Assembly (NCBI RefSeq): GCF_031877795.1
Contig: NC_133938.1
Span: 16,710,920-16,774,919 of the forward strand
DNA from: Strix aluco
Taxonomy: Eukaryota > Chordata > Aves > Strigiformes > Strigidae
Length of the DNA: 64,000 nt
Direction of reading: 5' to 3'
This document shows positions 45,311 through 59,400 of this stretch, piece after piece. How positions within the stretch are numbered: position 1 is the first letter of the stretch; each line of letters starts with the position of its first letter. Both the position numbers and the translations under genes were made by a program. The notes beneath the pieces were generated by a model. The model did not search any database and had not been told where the DNA came from. It was given only the letters and a program-made list of their open reading frames with translations.

Positions 45311-48300
45311 ACCACGGACAAGACCCAGTGGTTACCACCAGGTCCCCACTGTCCCACACCAAGGACAGGCAGGGAGGAGAAGCAATTGCTCCAGCAGGGA
45401 CCTTCCCAGAGCCCTCTGAAGCCAGCCCAGCTCAAGGAGCAATGACCATCATCACAGGCAGCAAGGAGAATATTTTTCTTCACATTGAATTCACTCAATA
45501 ACTGGCCTTTCACTGAGGAGCATCCAGTTGCTAGCATGTTATTTTATAACAAGGGCCCCACGGGCAGAGGTTATACTAACCCAGCATTTTTTCCTCTCTA
45601 ATAATAGGTTTCATTCATGCCTTCAGAGAAGTTGACTTGTCTGTCTTATTTTAGCTATGCTAACACATCCTGTAAGAGTGCCCTGAAGTGTCTAGACATA
45701 TATAACAACAATAATGGCAGAAAATGTAAATTCTGACCATTTTCTGTCTCCCAACTAATTCCAGTAAGGTTTCCATTGCGGGTAAGAAAAGTATCATCCC
45801 AGTAGGATTACAGAAGTTTGCTGGTATACATGAAATGGGATTAAATCCTTGAAGACACACCAAGAGTTTTAAGTAGTCAAAAATACATCTCAGTACAAAT
45901 AAGCAAACTGAGAGTGATCTATTGAACAAATTGGCCATCACAGTGCCAGGTGGGACATTTCAACCTGAAAATAACCTTTACCAGTCTAATACTATACTGA
46001 CGAATTTTAATAATTTCTTACGCTTTAAAGAAAAATATGCAGTAAGCATAAGCACTGTTCCTTGAACTCAAACTGACAAAGGCAAAGAAAGAGCCAGCTT
46101 TGCAAGGCCTGCTTCTGCACCAACTTCCCATTCGAGGCTTACAGTCCCAAGGAGGAAATGAGAATAAAGCAAGGACTCAAACATGAAGAGCACAGCAAGA
46201 TGCAACAGTGGGTACAGTCCCTCTTTAACCGCACATTTTTAAGAGGTAGAAACTTTTGTATATGCCTTTCCTTGCACGCTCACCAAGTGTGTTCAGGCAG
46301 CTGCCTGCAGCGCTGGGCTGAGAAGAGCCCCTGTTCCCCCCCCAGACGCTTGCTGTGCAGCCTGCAAACGCAAAGAGGGTCGGTGCTGCCTCCCGGGCTG
46401 CTTTGCCAGGACATCCCTCACCCTCCTGTGCCTCTAGTGACAGAAGGACTGCAGTACAAGCTCTCTTCTCGCCTTTTGCATTTTTAAGCCATACAACTCA
46501 GAGACAATATTTCATTTACAAACTTCAACAACTGTAGGCAGGCTCCCTTGATTGTAATGTACGCTACATTAACATGATACTAACAAAACACAGCTCCTAG
46601 TTTTAAACCAGCCTGCTCACACCCTGCCTCCCCTCCTTCCCTCACTAACACCTTGGCAGACTTGGGACACTGTTGCTCAGTAAAATTACAAGACCAGAGA
46701 GTTATAGAACAGGAAGTTTACGGCAATTAAACTTCCTAAGTGACAGCACTGAGACAGTCCTACTGCCCACGAGAGGACAAGGACCCACCAGATGCAGACC
46801 CATGCCCTCAGCCCCAAGGAGGGAGCATGAGAGCCTTCCCAAAGCTGCTCCAAAACCTCATCATTAGAACTGCCGTGAGAGGCACCTGTCCACCCTGTGA
46901 TCGAGCACCAACTTCAGATATAGGTGATACATCACCAGAAGTCCTGAAAAATTGTGAATTTCTTGTTAATGACAGACATCTAAATACTTGGAAAAAGGAA
47001 ACAGCCACCTGCCCTTCGTGCAGTCATGTTTCACCCAGACAGAAAGGGCACACATACAAACTCTGATCTACAAAGCCCTGATCTATGCAACAAATACTAA
47101 CGAAGTACAAGCCAAAAGAAACTCTTTTAAGGCCTCACTGCATTTAATTACCTTGAAGTCTACATGAGTTTCAGTGCATTGACATTCACACAACTCCCTC
47201 AGACAATTTCTGCAATATAGGCATAAGGACAGAGAATTTAAAACATTTTATAAAGATGCAGCACAGCAACATGCATTCTTTTAATGCTCAGTGATGGATG
47301 AGTACTGATCAAGTTTAAAACCAAAACCTAGATTAGAATACTTTTTTTTTTTTAAACAGAAATTGCTTAGGTGTTTATTCTAAGTTCAAAGTAATTTCAA
47401 ATCTCGGAGGACGCTGTTGCTTTTATCACTTGCAAATATCATCAACACAACTCCACACACATTTTCCACAAGAGCATTTAGTAGCGGGAGGAAATTAGGA
47501 GAGTCAAACCTGAACACAGGAGCTGAGCTCTAGGCAGGCAGCAGAGGATGAAATCCTGGCCCCGCCCAAGCCAGAACTACCCCCCTGCCCCCACCTGAGA
47601 TGTCCCTTTACATTTTATACAATAAATGCAGAAACACAAATGTCAGCGTGCCTGTAAGGAAAGCACTTTAAGAGCACTAACAGCTGCAATGTGGTTCATT
47701 GTTTTGCTCCTTTCCCTGCCAAACAAGCTACTACACACTTTTATATATGCTGAGACCATATTCTTTCAATAGAGCTAAATATTGTGTTCAGCTAACAAGT
47801 GCAGCGAAATTGGGGGTGGGGGTGTTACATTTTCAAAAGAAATAAATCTCCTTGACATGCCTGCAACTCTGTTACTCTGTGCTTTGTTACTGTATAAACA
47901 TCTTCCACTTGTATATGCATAAAATACGAGTGGATTTAAACAAAGGGAAACTCGTAATGCCCAGGGATGGCCAGGAAATGAAGACAAGCAAAATAACAGC
48001 CAAGTAAAGAGTAACTGTTCAAAGATTCTACTTAATTAAAGCTCTTCTAGTAGAAAGACACTTTAGATGCAAGACTCCTAACTCAATCATGTTCCTTTAG
48101 CAAGGTGTGCTTTTGCAAACTGAGCCATCTCCCCTCCACTCACACACTCACCAATCCCACTCACCCAGCACTGTGCTGGAGATGCAGCTTCTTTGGTATC
48201 TTACTACTTTGTTTTGCAAACAGTTACTTTGGGAAGGGAAATATCTCTCTGTAGGCTTTTAAATGCACTTTAGAAATTAAGGTTTCACTTAAGGTATTAT

Positions 48301-50369
48301 TTAATAACAACTACTCTGAAGGGGGAGTAAATCCAGTAAGAACTCTTCCTGGCTACACTGCACTGGGCTAATTGAATTTGGTGACCTACGTTTCCTAATT
48401 ACACCTCCTCCTGTATCTGAGGCAGCAGCACATGCCCATGTTTTGCTGCATCCAAGCCAGCGGCCTTCGCAGAGCAGCAGCGATGCTCCCAAGGGGTTAC
48501 ATACTGGAGCATCCGAGCTCTGCCCTCCTGCCCGCTGCCAGCCCCATGTACAGGAGGCACTGCTTTGGGGAACACGGCAATGCCATGATCCTCCCGATAG
48601 GTCCCTTGTTTGGAGCAACACCTGCTTCGCAGGAGCCTGGCCCAAACCCACCGCTGCACAAAGCAAACAGCAGTGGCACAACTGACCGACACAAGGCAAC
48701 AGCAGCCCGTTCCCAGACTCATGTGGGAATAGGGAGCACGTCTGCTGGAATAACAGCCAGGAGTCGATGATACAGCAGACTCCAGTATTACTTTATAGCC
48801 AGCCTAATGGCTTTTCCTTTCTCCACACAGTACTACATAACTTCACCACCATACAGAAATAAAGGGAAATGCTGAAATTTATAAAATTATAACTAAATGG
48901 AAACTATTACCTCACCAGATGCTATCAACACTATCAGAGGTGTGGAAGTAACCTGACAGATTGTAACTGCAGTGCTCCCAGACAAAGACAATGCCAGAGC
49001 CCGCAGGTACCTGCAGGACCTGCTGCAAACAAAAGGTGAGCTTGGGGCTGGAGCAGCAGCCAGTCATGAAAAAGTTCAATGAAAACCACTTAATGCACCC
49101 CACCACTGAGGAGCTGAACTGTGTATTTCCTTAGCAGCTGTTTTTGATTTAAGCTGCTGGGGGCTCCTGCCCCACTGGGGAGGACGTCACTGCTGCATAG
49201 CGTGGCTAAGCCTCCCCAAGGACCACAGTCCCAGCCAGGCAAGCCCCAGCCCTACCAACAGGGCTCAGCTGTGGACATGCCATGTCATCCAGCTTGGGAG
49301 GAGAGAAACAGTGCCTGCACCATGTGGCAAGCATGGGGGAAATTGTCCTGAGCGCCTGGTCTATGGACAACCACCTTTGACTGAAGCATAAAGCCCTTGG
49401 TGGATCTCCTGCAAGCATTCTGGAAAAAATAAAGATGCCCTAAAACTTGCCAGTTATGTACCCTCATGTAAGGAAGACAGCTCAAGAGTTCCTCATTCAC
49501 TCCTCATGATCACTGAATTACACTTAGGAAGACCAGGGGCAAGTATATATTGTACAGCAAGTTTTTTAGCTTCTTCAGTAGGAAGGGTCTTCTGCTGGTT
49601 GGTGTAACTCCACACTGTGTGTGCTTATGGATCCGTTGGACAAGCAATAAAGTGGAAAACTAGGAAAATGATGACTGCTATATTCTTTGTAGATGTTAGC
49701 GTTGTTTTTAAAACTTGTCTCCATCTACTGCTGAATGTGTTTGATGTCCTGCAAGTGGTAAGTGCTCAAGGGGAAAGACAGAAAGCCTGTTTTCCTACCT
49801 GTTCTGACTGGTGAAAGGAAGTTAGCTGTAGTTACACAACAGGGAAGAGAAGCTGCAGAAATGAATACAGTCTGCAAGGGCAGAGCAGAAGGAATATGGT
49901 ATTTTGTTGACCTGTTCCACATTCATCTTCCACTTCAGCAGAGTAACAGGCTGAAAACAGGATGAAGGTAGGAAGCAACCTCCAATGCACTGGAATACAC
50001 CAAGTCTTTTCAATACTCACTTGGCTCTAAAGGAAGAAATAAAACTTCTCCTTCAGATTCCACTCGTTACAATGACCAGAAGAAAGATGATGCTCCTGAA
50101 AAACCTAACGCACAGTTAGCGTACATTAATTTATAAAGGCACAATAATTTGTACAGAATACAGATAACACTCCATGCTCTTTCAGTTACAGATAAAGCAG
50201 TGAAGCTAAAATGCATGAAGTGACAGATTTCATAGGCAAAATGGATGTCCCTAATAAGTAAAAGCAGTTACATAATGAACACACAGAACTAATAATTTTC
50301 AAAAGCTTTATAGTCACAAAGCTGAAACAGTTAAGCCAAATCATTAAACAGCTAATTCGCATGCTAAAA

Positions 50370-51240
50370 ATAAGTGATGCCCAGGAGCAGTTTTAAGAAA
50401 ATGTCATTAAATGTCCAGAAAGCCCACTCTCACATGTGAGAAAGAGCGCTGTACTAGATTAAGGATCAAAGATAATGGCTAAGTTAATTGGTGTAGAGGG
50501 GAAATTAAATCAGATATAAAAGTCAAAACAATTATAACAAGTTTTAGTGCAATACATCAGAAGTTAAGAGAACTTATAAAAGCAAAAGGAGCTAGTGAAA
50601 ATCTCTGAATAGCAGAATCAAGATTCACAAGGGCCTTTTTTTTTTTTCTCCTTTGCTTCCCTACCTTAGGAACAACAGGAATAGCAACAGTGGTGCTGAT
50701 TCACTGCTACCTAGAAAGGGTGAAATTTTCAGTATTCACACCGAAAAGGTAAAAGTACCGAATATTTCTGCTCTGCATGGGGAAAAAGCCAGTTAAATAT
50801 TCAGATTGTATTACAGAGTAATTTTCATCCCAACTGTAACACAGGAGGACATTAAATAGCAGTTATTGAAAACCACTTTTAAAACAGCAGGTCAGGATGA
50901 CTTCCACCTAAGGAAGTGTTCTGTAGTGTTCATAACCCTTCACAACCTAATGGGGATGTCAGAAAAATTTGCAAAATTACTCACAGGGGAGTAATAAGGA
51001 ATTGAAGGACAACATAATTAATACCAATCAGTATGTGTTTACAGAAAGTTGATCTTGTCTAGTTTGATACAGCTTTGGATGAAAGGATAACTCCAGTCAA
51101 TAGCAGTGACAGCACTGATGCTATTGTATACAAGTGGACACTGCTGCTGGTAAGCAAACAGAATGTTTTCACACGTCTCAAGACCTGATAAGAATAGAAA
51201 TCATTGCTGAATAGGTGTGTTTCAAAGGGATTGGTGCAAG
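50370..51240 (+). mobile_element. Old CR1/L3-like LINE fragment (5' half of reverse-transcriptase ORF)
   Basis: The plus strand follows the order of a sauropsid CR1/L3-like ORF2 over about 0.9 kb. A TTCAGTATTCACACCGAAAAGG stretch reads SVFTPK (family: SVFTEKVKV). A block at 50888-50918 corresponds to the AGPDGIHPRVLKE region. Near 51025-51095 is a part matching QHGFxxxxSCxTNLxxFFD. Near 51120-51160 is a part matching the segment before FDTVPH. Many stops and frame changes show great age. The assignment is by recollection at nucleotide level, and the ends are approximate. Confidence 0.65.
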
Positions 51241-54200
51241 GTCACTCAAGCTTCACACAACCATCACTGGTCAGCAACCAAAGGAGCATTAAACTGTGAG
51301 TAAACCAGGTCACAGACAGGGAGGACGGCACAAGAGGTACAAGTGGCCAATCCACACTGCCATATGGCCACTGTGAAGGCTGCGTAGCTGGCATGAGGGC
51401 CTGAGGCCACAGCCAGAGGATGGGCCATCTGTTTAGTTTTGTAAACCAAGTCACCACAGAGGATCATCGTCTGCACTTGGCTCTAACCGCAACCCTGCGA
51501 TCGAAGGGAGACCTTCAGACGGACAAGCAAGGGAACACTGTGTAGCGGCAGAGACATCCGCCATCCCAGCGCGTGCCGTTGCCACAGCTGCCCTCCAGTA
51601 CCACTTCCACTGCACGGAGAACGTCCAACAGTCACGAAGGGCTTGGAGAGAAGCCACCAGGAGGAAGGCATCATTTCCAAAACCTCAATCAAAGCAGCAT
51701 TCACAGAGCTCAATCTGTTTTGTTGATCAAAGAGAGGATTATAAAGGCCTTCAATCATGTCTGCAAAGACCTACACAAGGAACAGGAATTCAGTAACAAG
51801 CTCTGACAAAATACAGCGCCTAGAAGCTGAATCTAAACCAGAAGCCATGACCGATGCAGGGATGGTGTTTTTATTTTTAAAAGGAAGATAATTTATCATT
51901 TAGGTAACTTGGCAAGGACTGTGTTAAACTCTTTCCCTTCTTTGCAGCCCAAGTGGAGGGCACCCATGTCTTGGCAGTGAGCAGCCCACTCCCAAGGCGG
52001 ACAGCGTGGGTCTGGGAGAAGATGATGGGTGAAAGGCTGAAGCCGGGAGTCTACTGCTAGTCTGAGCACCAGAAAACACTGATGTACAAACCGTGACTTC
52101 ACTGAACAAGGAAGAAAAGTCATGAAGGGCAAGAAGATACAGAGCCTGGTGAGAAACTAAGGCACTTTTCAGACAGTGGCTAATGCCAGTGCAAATGATG
52201 TAATTTTAGGAACAGATGAGTCTGAAAATCTTGACTAAAGAACTTTTTTCTTTTACTTTTTTTTTTTTTAAATTGCTGCCACACACCCCTGCGCATGCAG
52301 GAGTACGCTCACAGAAACAGATGACGTACTTGGTTTACTACCGACAAATGGATCAATTTTCTCTTTGCGGGTAGTTAAAGGCCTCCCTGGAAAAGCTTGT
52401 GGCTATTTAGGACAGACAAGGTGGTTAAAGATATCTTACAGTCCCACTTACTCACCACTTCTGCTGGTGTACTTAACAAACAGGAACATTAAACAGTACA
52501 ATCTTGAATGAAAGCACACAGCATCTGCAGTACGTATTGCAGCACGTCCGAGCAACGGTATAACTGGGGAGGAGCAGTGTGAACAGTCGAGTTCACTTGG
52601 GAGGGGGCGGGGGGTAAGGCAGCTTGGGAAACACTGACGTATTGTCTTTCCATTACTAAAAATTACACTTTGTGAAATAGCATTAGATCATTTTAAGAGG
52701 TTTATATAAGGACACCAAAAAACAAGTCCTTTTGCAAATTCTATTTTTTTTAATGTCTCCCTCCCCTATTTCCACTATGCATCAGGCTGTGAAAATCCAA
52801 CATGCAATAAGTCTAGTGTTCCCAGACAGAGGAGACCAAAGTTAAATCTTCCAGCTGTTCCCAGCTCCTTCTCTTCTCTCCATCAGACAGGCTCATAGCA
52901 GTGCCTTAATTACTTGTTTAGGAAGGATGTGACATGTTCCAATTTAATACATTTAGCCCTTCTTAGAGCAAATGCAGAATTAAGCCTCACTATGCACTTG
53001 ACAGATCTCTTAGCAACTAGAGTGCAATCAGCCAACAATGGATGATTCACAGTTTTAGCAAGAGTGTGCAGAACTGCCTGCCAAAAGTCTGAATAAACTC
53101 ACATTGCTAGACACTATGGTAAAACGTACCCTGATCTCTTAAACTATTATATCATAGAGGAAAGTTAAACTGCATGCATTCCAGCAGCTCGCCCGAGTCT
53201 GGAAATACAATTGATCTGCAACATCTTGATTTTGTGATAACTGTGACTTTTTGGTGGTTATTTTCACTTAATTAGGATAATGGTACCTTTCAAAGGAAAC
53301 TGCTAAAATCCATCAATTTGTGTAAATAAGGGACGATTTCTTCCGTTTCTGTTGCTCTGAAATGGGAAAAGGAAGAGTCTGGAGGATGCTAATGGGGGTA
53401 ATCTATCCAAAGTCACATCGATTAAAAGATGGGCTTAATCTCACGCCTACTGCTGCAGGGCCCACTGGCATTTAAAATATTTAGAGATCTCTATGGAATC
53501 CATGAGTCAGAAATGAATAGCAGGAAGCAGCACGAGAGAGTGCAAATATCCATCCTGACACATTGCTATACTCTCTTTATTGCCCACCAAAGCCCAGTTG
53601 AGGACCAGGCTGCCACAATAGAGACAAGATTGATTGTATTTCTACAGGCAAATTTCTGCCTTCATTGAGCAGTTTCACTGCAAGCTTCAGTTTTTACTTT
53701 GGAAGAGTTTCCTCTATGCTCTCCATGCGGATATCTTCCTACACAAAAACAGACTTGAACAAATCCTTTACGAAATACTATTGAAAAAATAAACAAAACC
53801 AGAAAAGCACTGCTGGGATTAGTCCCACACAGTGAGGGCATCAAGTGACAGAGGATAAGTCATAGACCCTTCCCTTTCGGCTACAACCATGAATCACAAC
53901 TAGAGCTTTTCCTGTGGCACACTGGACACCAGAGTGAAACCCCTCATGAGTAACAGGGTCTGGTCCCAGGAGACAGGGCCAGCCCTCCCCCAGCATTCCA
54001 GCCTCATTTTAATGTCATTACAGTGAAGAGTCCCTTTGGATCTCTAGCACAAAATTCAGCTTCAGGGGTCTGAGTTGCTTTTCAGTCTTTTAAGGCAGTT
54101 TATCCATTGCATCTGCTCATATCTCACATTTTGGACTCTGTTATTCATCACCCTTTCCCTGAGACATCAATATTCACATCAGGAGAGGGCTGACACCGTT

Positions 54201-54964
54201 GTCCTTTTTGCTTTAACTGCCTCAAGCCACCGCTCGCTTGCTATCCAACTGAACAAAACCCCATTTAAAAATACAGACATCTTAGCCACCTTTCTTTGCC
54301 ACCTTTTCAGTAGGTCTTGTCCTCCAGCTCTCTCTGGAGGCGAGGACAACTTGATGGCACTTACTGGGAGACCCACCCTTAGCTCCATCCAGGCATCATG
54401 CAAATGCTCTGACCCCGCATTGCTCCCAGGAAAGAACGCCATGGTCCTTACAGACCAGGCGCAGACCCAAGACAATGAAAAGCTGCAGCGTGCTAAATCT
54501 GTTTACCATTTCAGCAACATGCCCTGGCAGCCCTGTGCTGCCCCAGCCACCAGCAGCCTGGGGATCTCTCCCACTGCAGGCAAGAGCCTTGCTCCAGCAG
54601 CCTTGAGCAGCCCTTTTCCAGGTAAAGCAGATACGCTTGGCTAAGTAAGTAGCTTTCTTTGGCACGGAAGAGCGGGGCGCCCGAGTTGGTTGGCAGACTT
54701 CACCTCTGAAAAGAAGGTTGTGGTCAGGGAAAGGAATTTGAACACATTGAGCTCCATGCTGTCTTTAATACTAGGGTAGGCACAGGTTTCCACTCATATG
54801 AGCTGATGACCCTTCAAAACGGAACAAAGGCAGCAGTGGAGGTACAGCAAGTGTCAGGAAGACACTTAAGTGCAAAATACCATAGCTGAGAACTTCTGTA
54901 AATGCACAAAGACAAAAATTAGGCAGGTAAAGAGAGGAGCAGGTACAAAGTAGAAGGTGCTTAT

Positions 54965-55011
54965 ACATTGTATAGAGAAGCTATACAATGTGTACATTGT
55001 AAAGAGAAGCT
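54965..55011. repeat. Perfect 11-bp inverted repeat with an overlapping 18-bp direct repeat
   Basis: The arms acattgtatag (54965-54975) and ctatacaatgt (54981-54991) are perfect reverse complements around a 5-nt loop, agaag. The left arm, loop and next two bases (54965-54982) recur at 54994-55011 with one mismatch, giving a 29-bp period. It could be a small hairpin formed by local duplication; no known family was recognised. Confidence 0.85.
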
Positions 55012-56399
55012 TCCTATTGACAACACTTTTCAATAGACAAACTAGAGCCTAAGAGATTTTTTTCCATCTATTACCATAAGGATTAGATCAAAGGGCTGAC
55101 AAGAATGCGAGCAGTGGGGCCACAGGGAGCTGGGGCACAGGCGCCTTGGTTGGGGAGGGAGCCACGGGTGGGAGCGGGATCCAGTGTGTGACTTCAAACA
55201 GCAACGTGTGATCTGTGCCATGTACCACCAGCATCATCACATACCACCAGCTAAAAAAAGCACTGTTATATCTAGAAACAAAATACACCGGGGACTGATT
55301 TTGCCTCTGCTCTGAGCAGGCTATCCATTGCCTGGATGGAGGCAGATGGGATGTCATTTTTTCCATCCCGAGTTGCTCTGCTGCAGCTCTTTTGGGAGCT
55401 CTACTACCGCCTCGGCTGCAGAGCGCGTGTGGTGGTATTTCTGCTTTGGGGAACTCGGTGTTACTCAATGGCTGACGTGAATCCCCACGTCGTACGAGGC
55501 AGCAGAGCAGAATTCCCTCACTCCCTGTTTTACCCTATAAGGGCATTCGATGATGGCGCTGCAAACCTGTGCCTTCGCACAGATTTTCTGCAGCTGCTGC
55601 AGCACGGCGAAGCCAAGCCCAAGTTTGGATTCTTGTGTGTTGTGATAATCAGCTGGGGTTCGGAAAATCCTTCAAAAAATCTAATGTTCTGGCAACTTAA
55701 CAAGGCTTCTGAAAAAATAACAGTTTAACATCTGGAACAAAAATACTCTGAGGAAGTCCAAGACCAACACAGCACAGAACATTTTCCCCCCGTAACTGTT
55801 ACTGTACAGCACTTCCTTGTCCTCAGCTCAGTGAAACTGGAACGTTTGCATCGAGATGCTGAAACATTTTATTGGAAGTCATGCAGGAAGGTAGAAAGAT
55901 AAAGGGCTATTCATACACTTGAACATTTTTTTTAGATTTTCTTGGTTTTGTTTATTTTTATTCCTGTCCCATGAATTTCCTCAGTCTTTTAATACATCTT
56001 AATCTTCATCAATATTTAACTCTGCAGCAGAAATACTGCATACTTTGTTTTCCCATTTAACTTGAGAGTAGAGGGGGGAAAAACACATCTATGGGAAGAA
56101 GAAAACCAGCCAGTTCTAAAGGAAATGACTTTTCCTTTTTCCACAAGATGTCCTGGAATAGAGTCAGGGAGAAGGATGAAAGAGAAAGGTGGGCAGCAAG
56201 AACACCACGCTATTTCAGAGACTTAGCTAGGGTCATCATTTAGGATGCTTCTTCATACCTCTGGGTCCCAGGTTTAAGACCTGCCTAAGATCAAGATGGA
56301 AAACATTCCTCAACGATGGACTTAACTCTCAGCAGACATTACTACATAAGAGCAATTCCCTGCAGTAATAGAAAACTGCAGTATCATTCACAATGAACA

Positions 56400-56470
56400 A
56401 GTAACCATATATAGAAAAAAATCACATACACTATGTATATATACACAGATCTACACATATATATGTATGA
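56400..56470. repeat. AT-rich low-complexity tract (TATA/CATA units)
   Basis: An imperfect alternating run of tatata and cacata motifs within DDAH1 intron 1. It is simple sequence and not a gene. Confidence 0.6.
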
Positions 56471-59400
56471 GAACCTTTCACCTGGGGATGGGAATGCTTA
56501 GTGAACTTTTGCAAACTAAGGGAGATCTCTCTTTCAATGTTTCCCAGAACAGCAATTTCCCGTGGCACACAACAGACAGGTCTGTAAGAAACTGCCTAGC
56601 ACAGAGCAGAACTGATGTAACCCTGTGCTAGCAGAGATGCTCCACAGGACACTACCTGGCTCATTGTACCACAGTAGAGCCTCCAACAGAAAAACACTAT
56701 TTTTGCGTTTCCTTTGACTGTTACTGAAATCTTAAGTTCAGATACCTAATTTTCCACTTGCCTGTTCTGCCAGGGAGCAGCACCCAGAGCAGCGCTTCTG
56801 CCTGGGACACCAGCGGTCTCCATGCATATGGTTAAAAATGAAACGAAGAAAATCTCAGTTAAAATGTATGGAGGGTTAAGCTTTCCAACACAGTGTTTTC
56901 AGTGTTGGCTATGAAATGCTACATGTTTTTTCCTAGAAAAAAAAAAATAGTTGCTGTGTTTAGAGAAGCTCATGCTCTGCCCTCTATCAGAGTTACTGGG
57001 GCTTGTGCTACAGCAAATCAGACCCCACACACCAACTACTGCAGCATTAAAAACAGTGTGGAGCTCCCTGCACACTGTCACCCACCAGTGTCCAAAAGAT
57101 CCTAACGCCCCCAAAGAACCTGCACACCCTCTCAGCTCAGCCAGAGAAACCAGGTACAACAGAGCTGCTCTAGACCTTGGATCCAACAGGAAGCAAACCC
57201 AAACCCAGAATACATTTTTATTTCCATATATTGCACACAAAGTTCATACACTTTAATGCTGGTGCATCAAGCTCTCCTGCAAAGGGGACCTGGATCTAGC
57301 AGAGCACAGGAGCTCAGCACTTGTATCATCCCTCCACATGATTATTCCTAAGGAATTTCGCTAGCGTAACAGGACAGCAGAAATGGGCCCTGTAGTATTG
57401 AAGTTTACAAGTGTTTGGATGCAGTCTGGCTCAGCAGAGGGGGACAATGTCATGCAAAGCCCTGTGGTGCAGGAAGCCATAGAGACTACAGTGCCTTGGG
57501 ACCCCTCTATTAACTGCAAAAACAGACAAATCAACCTAATAAATCTCATGTGCAGGTACACTTCCCAAAAAATGTGGAAATACTGAGAAGAGAGGAGCCC
57601 TGACAGAGCCACCTGTGGAAGGCTCAGATTACAGAACCAAGATGTAATCGTGTGTCTCCTTTCCCACTTGCAGCTGAAATCTAGGGTCACATCAACAAAC
57701 ACTTGGCACATAAAACAACAGCTTTCAAGTGCTCTTACAGAAATAAATGAGTGCTTCCCACACCTCTGCAGCTCAGGAGTTCATTATCTGCTGTGGATGG
57801 ACAGAAAATGGCACACCTCTGCCCAGCTGGCTCAGCTAAGGGAAGCTCCTGAGAGCCCCTCTGGGAGCAGGGGAGCTCCTTCCCCATCGGTGCTTTGCCA
57901 CCACCCGGGGTCCCGGCACACAGCATATGGCAGTGCCAGTGCACAGCTCCCTGGTGGCACAGCTCTGCTTGAGTGGAGCTGGTGAGGCGGGGCCTGGCCA
58001 CAAACCAGTGGTTGCAGCAGGTAAAGAACTAAAATGCCTTCAGATGCTAAGGAACCAAGTGAGAGAGTGCCACAAAACTCAAGCTAGAGAAGAACCTGCA
58101 CCCACTGTTTTTTTGCTCTGAATACAGAAAACCCTACCCAATTTAGCAAAAAGCAAACCTGAACAGACAGGAAGAACTAGGACCAGAAGAAATAAGAGCT
58201 GGCTTTCAGTAGGCTCCTTGCAAACAGCAGGTCTGACCAGCGATGCTAGGTTTTCTGATGGTTTATTTGTTCATTTAAGATCTTCCCTCTCAATTGGAGC
58301 AAACAAGATCAACAGGCACTTCAGAAAGAGTACAAACAAGCTTTTTAAATGTAGTCTGGATTTTTTTCCAGGCTCATGAGATTTATACTGAAATGCCCCT
58401 CTCCATCTAAGCTATTCCACTTTTCAAATAAGACCCATCAAATCTCCTCTCACTTCAAGCAAAAACAACCTACCCCCTAAGCCCCCAAAAACCTAATACA
58501 CAACTCTTCATCCCCACCATGAAGCACAAGTTGGATCTACAACTTAATGGCCTGTGTGGATGCTTCAGTGGCACCACTGCACCACTTGGGGGAATCACAG
58601 AAGCATTTCTCCACCACAGAGCCAAATGCCACCAAGGACCCTAGCACAAAAGGTTTTCAGTGTGTCTTTGGAAGCGTTTGTTGCTGAACAGCTACTTCAG
58701 AAACCACTCCTCTCCCTGTACACACACACAGCTGCGATACAGGGACAAAACCTAATCCAAGCAGCTGGGGTATGGCTAGTGCTCCTATCTCAAACTTGGT
58801 GCATCATTTTATGGACTTCCATTCTCTGTCTTCTGCATTGCTGTCTCCTCATTCCCTAGTGAGACCCATATAACTGCAAACCAAAACAGCTTTGCAAAAG
58901 GTTGCAAGAGTCCATCTGCCACTTTTGTGCTGTCTACACTAAACCTTCTTAGAGGGCAGCAGAGGACAGCAAGAGGTCTACCCTCCTACCCACAGATGCA
59001 CACCTACCCTGCTCTCCAGGACTGGAAAGCCCCCAGACACCCACACAGCCTATTCTAACACTTCGCTATGCCTCCCATTTTCCCCTAGTGTTGAACATGT
59101 ATCTTGCTTACTACAGTTAAATCCCACAACTTCTTACCCTATCTGCCATAGCTAATCCCTCCCTTTCAGCAGCTGGCTGCCCAGGGGACACTTCTGGATT
59201 TTCACTCTTACACTATATAGAATGTAATGAATCTTTAATTAAATGGGCTTGATGAGGAAAGTCGTTCAAATTAGACTTCATCAGCAAGACAAAACCCCAG
59301 CTGTCTTTCCTAAAGGATATAATGAAGCACAGTTTAAAATACCTGGAATCCAATTTTAGCACTGCAGAACAACAGTTTGCAAAACCAGCATTTGTTAGGT

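Noticed and set aside
54075-54644. 189-codon open frame on the plus strand in DDAH1 intron 1
   Set aside because: No motif or similarity recognised; treated as chance.
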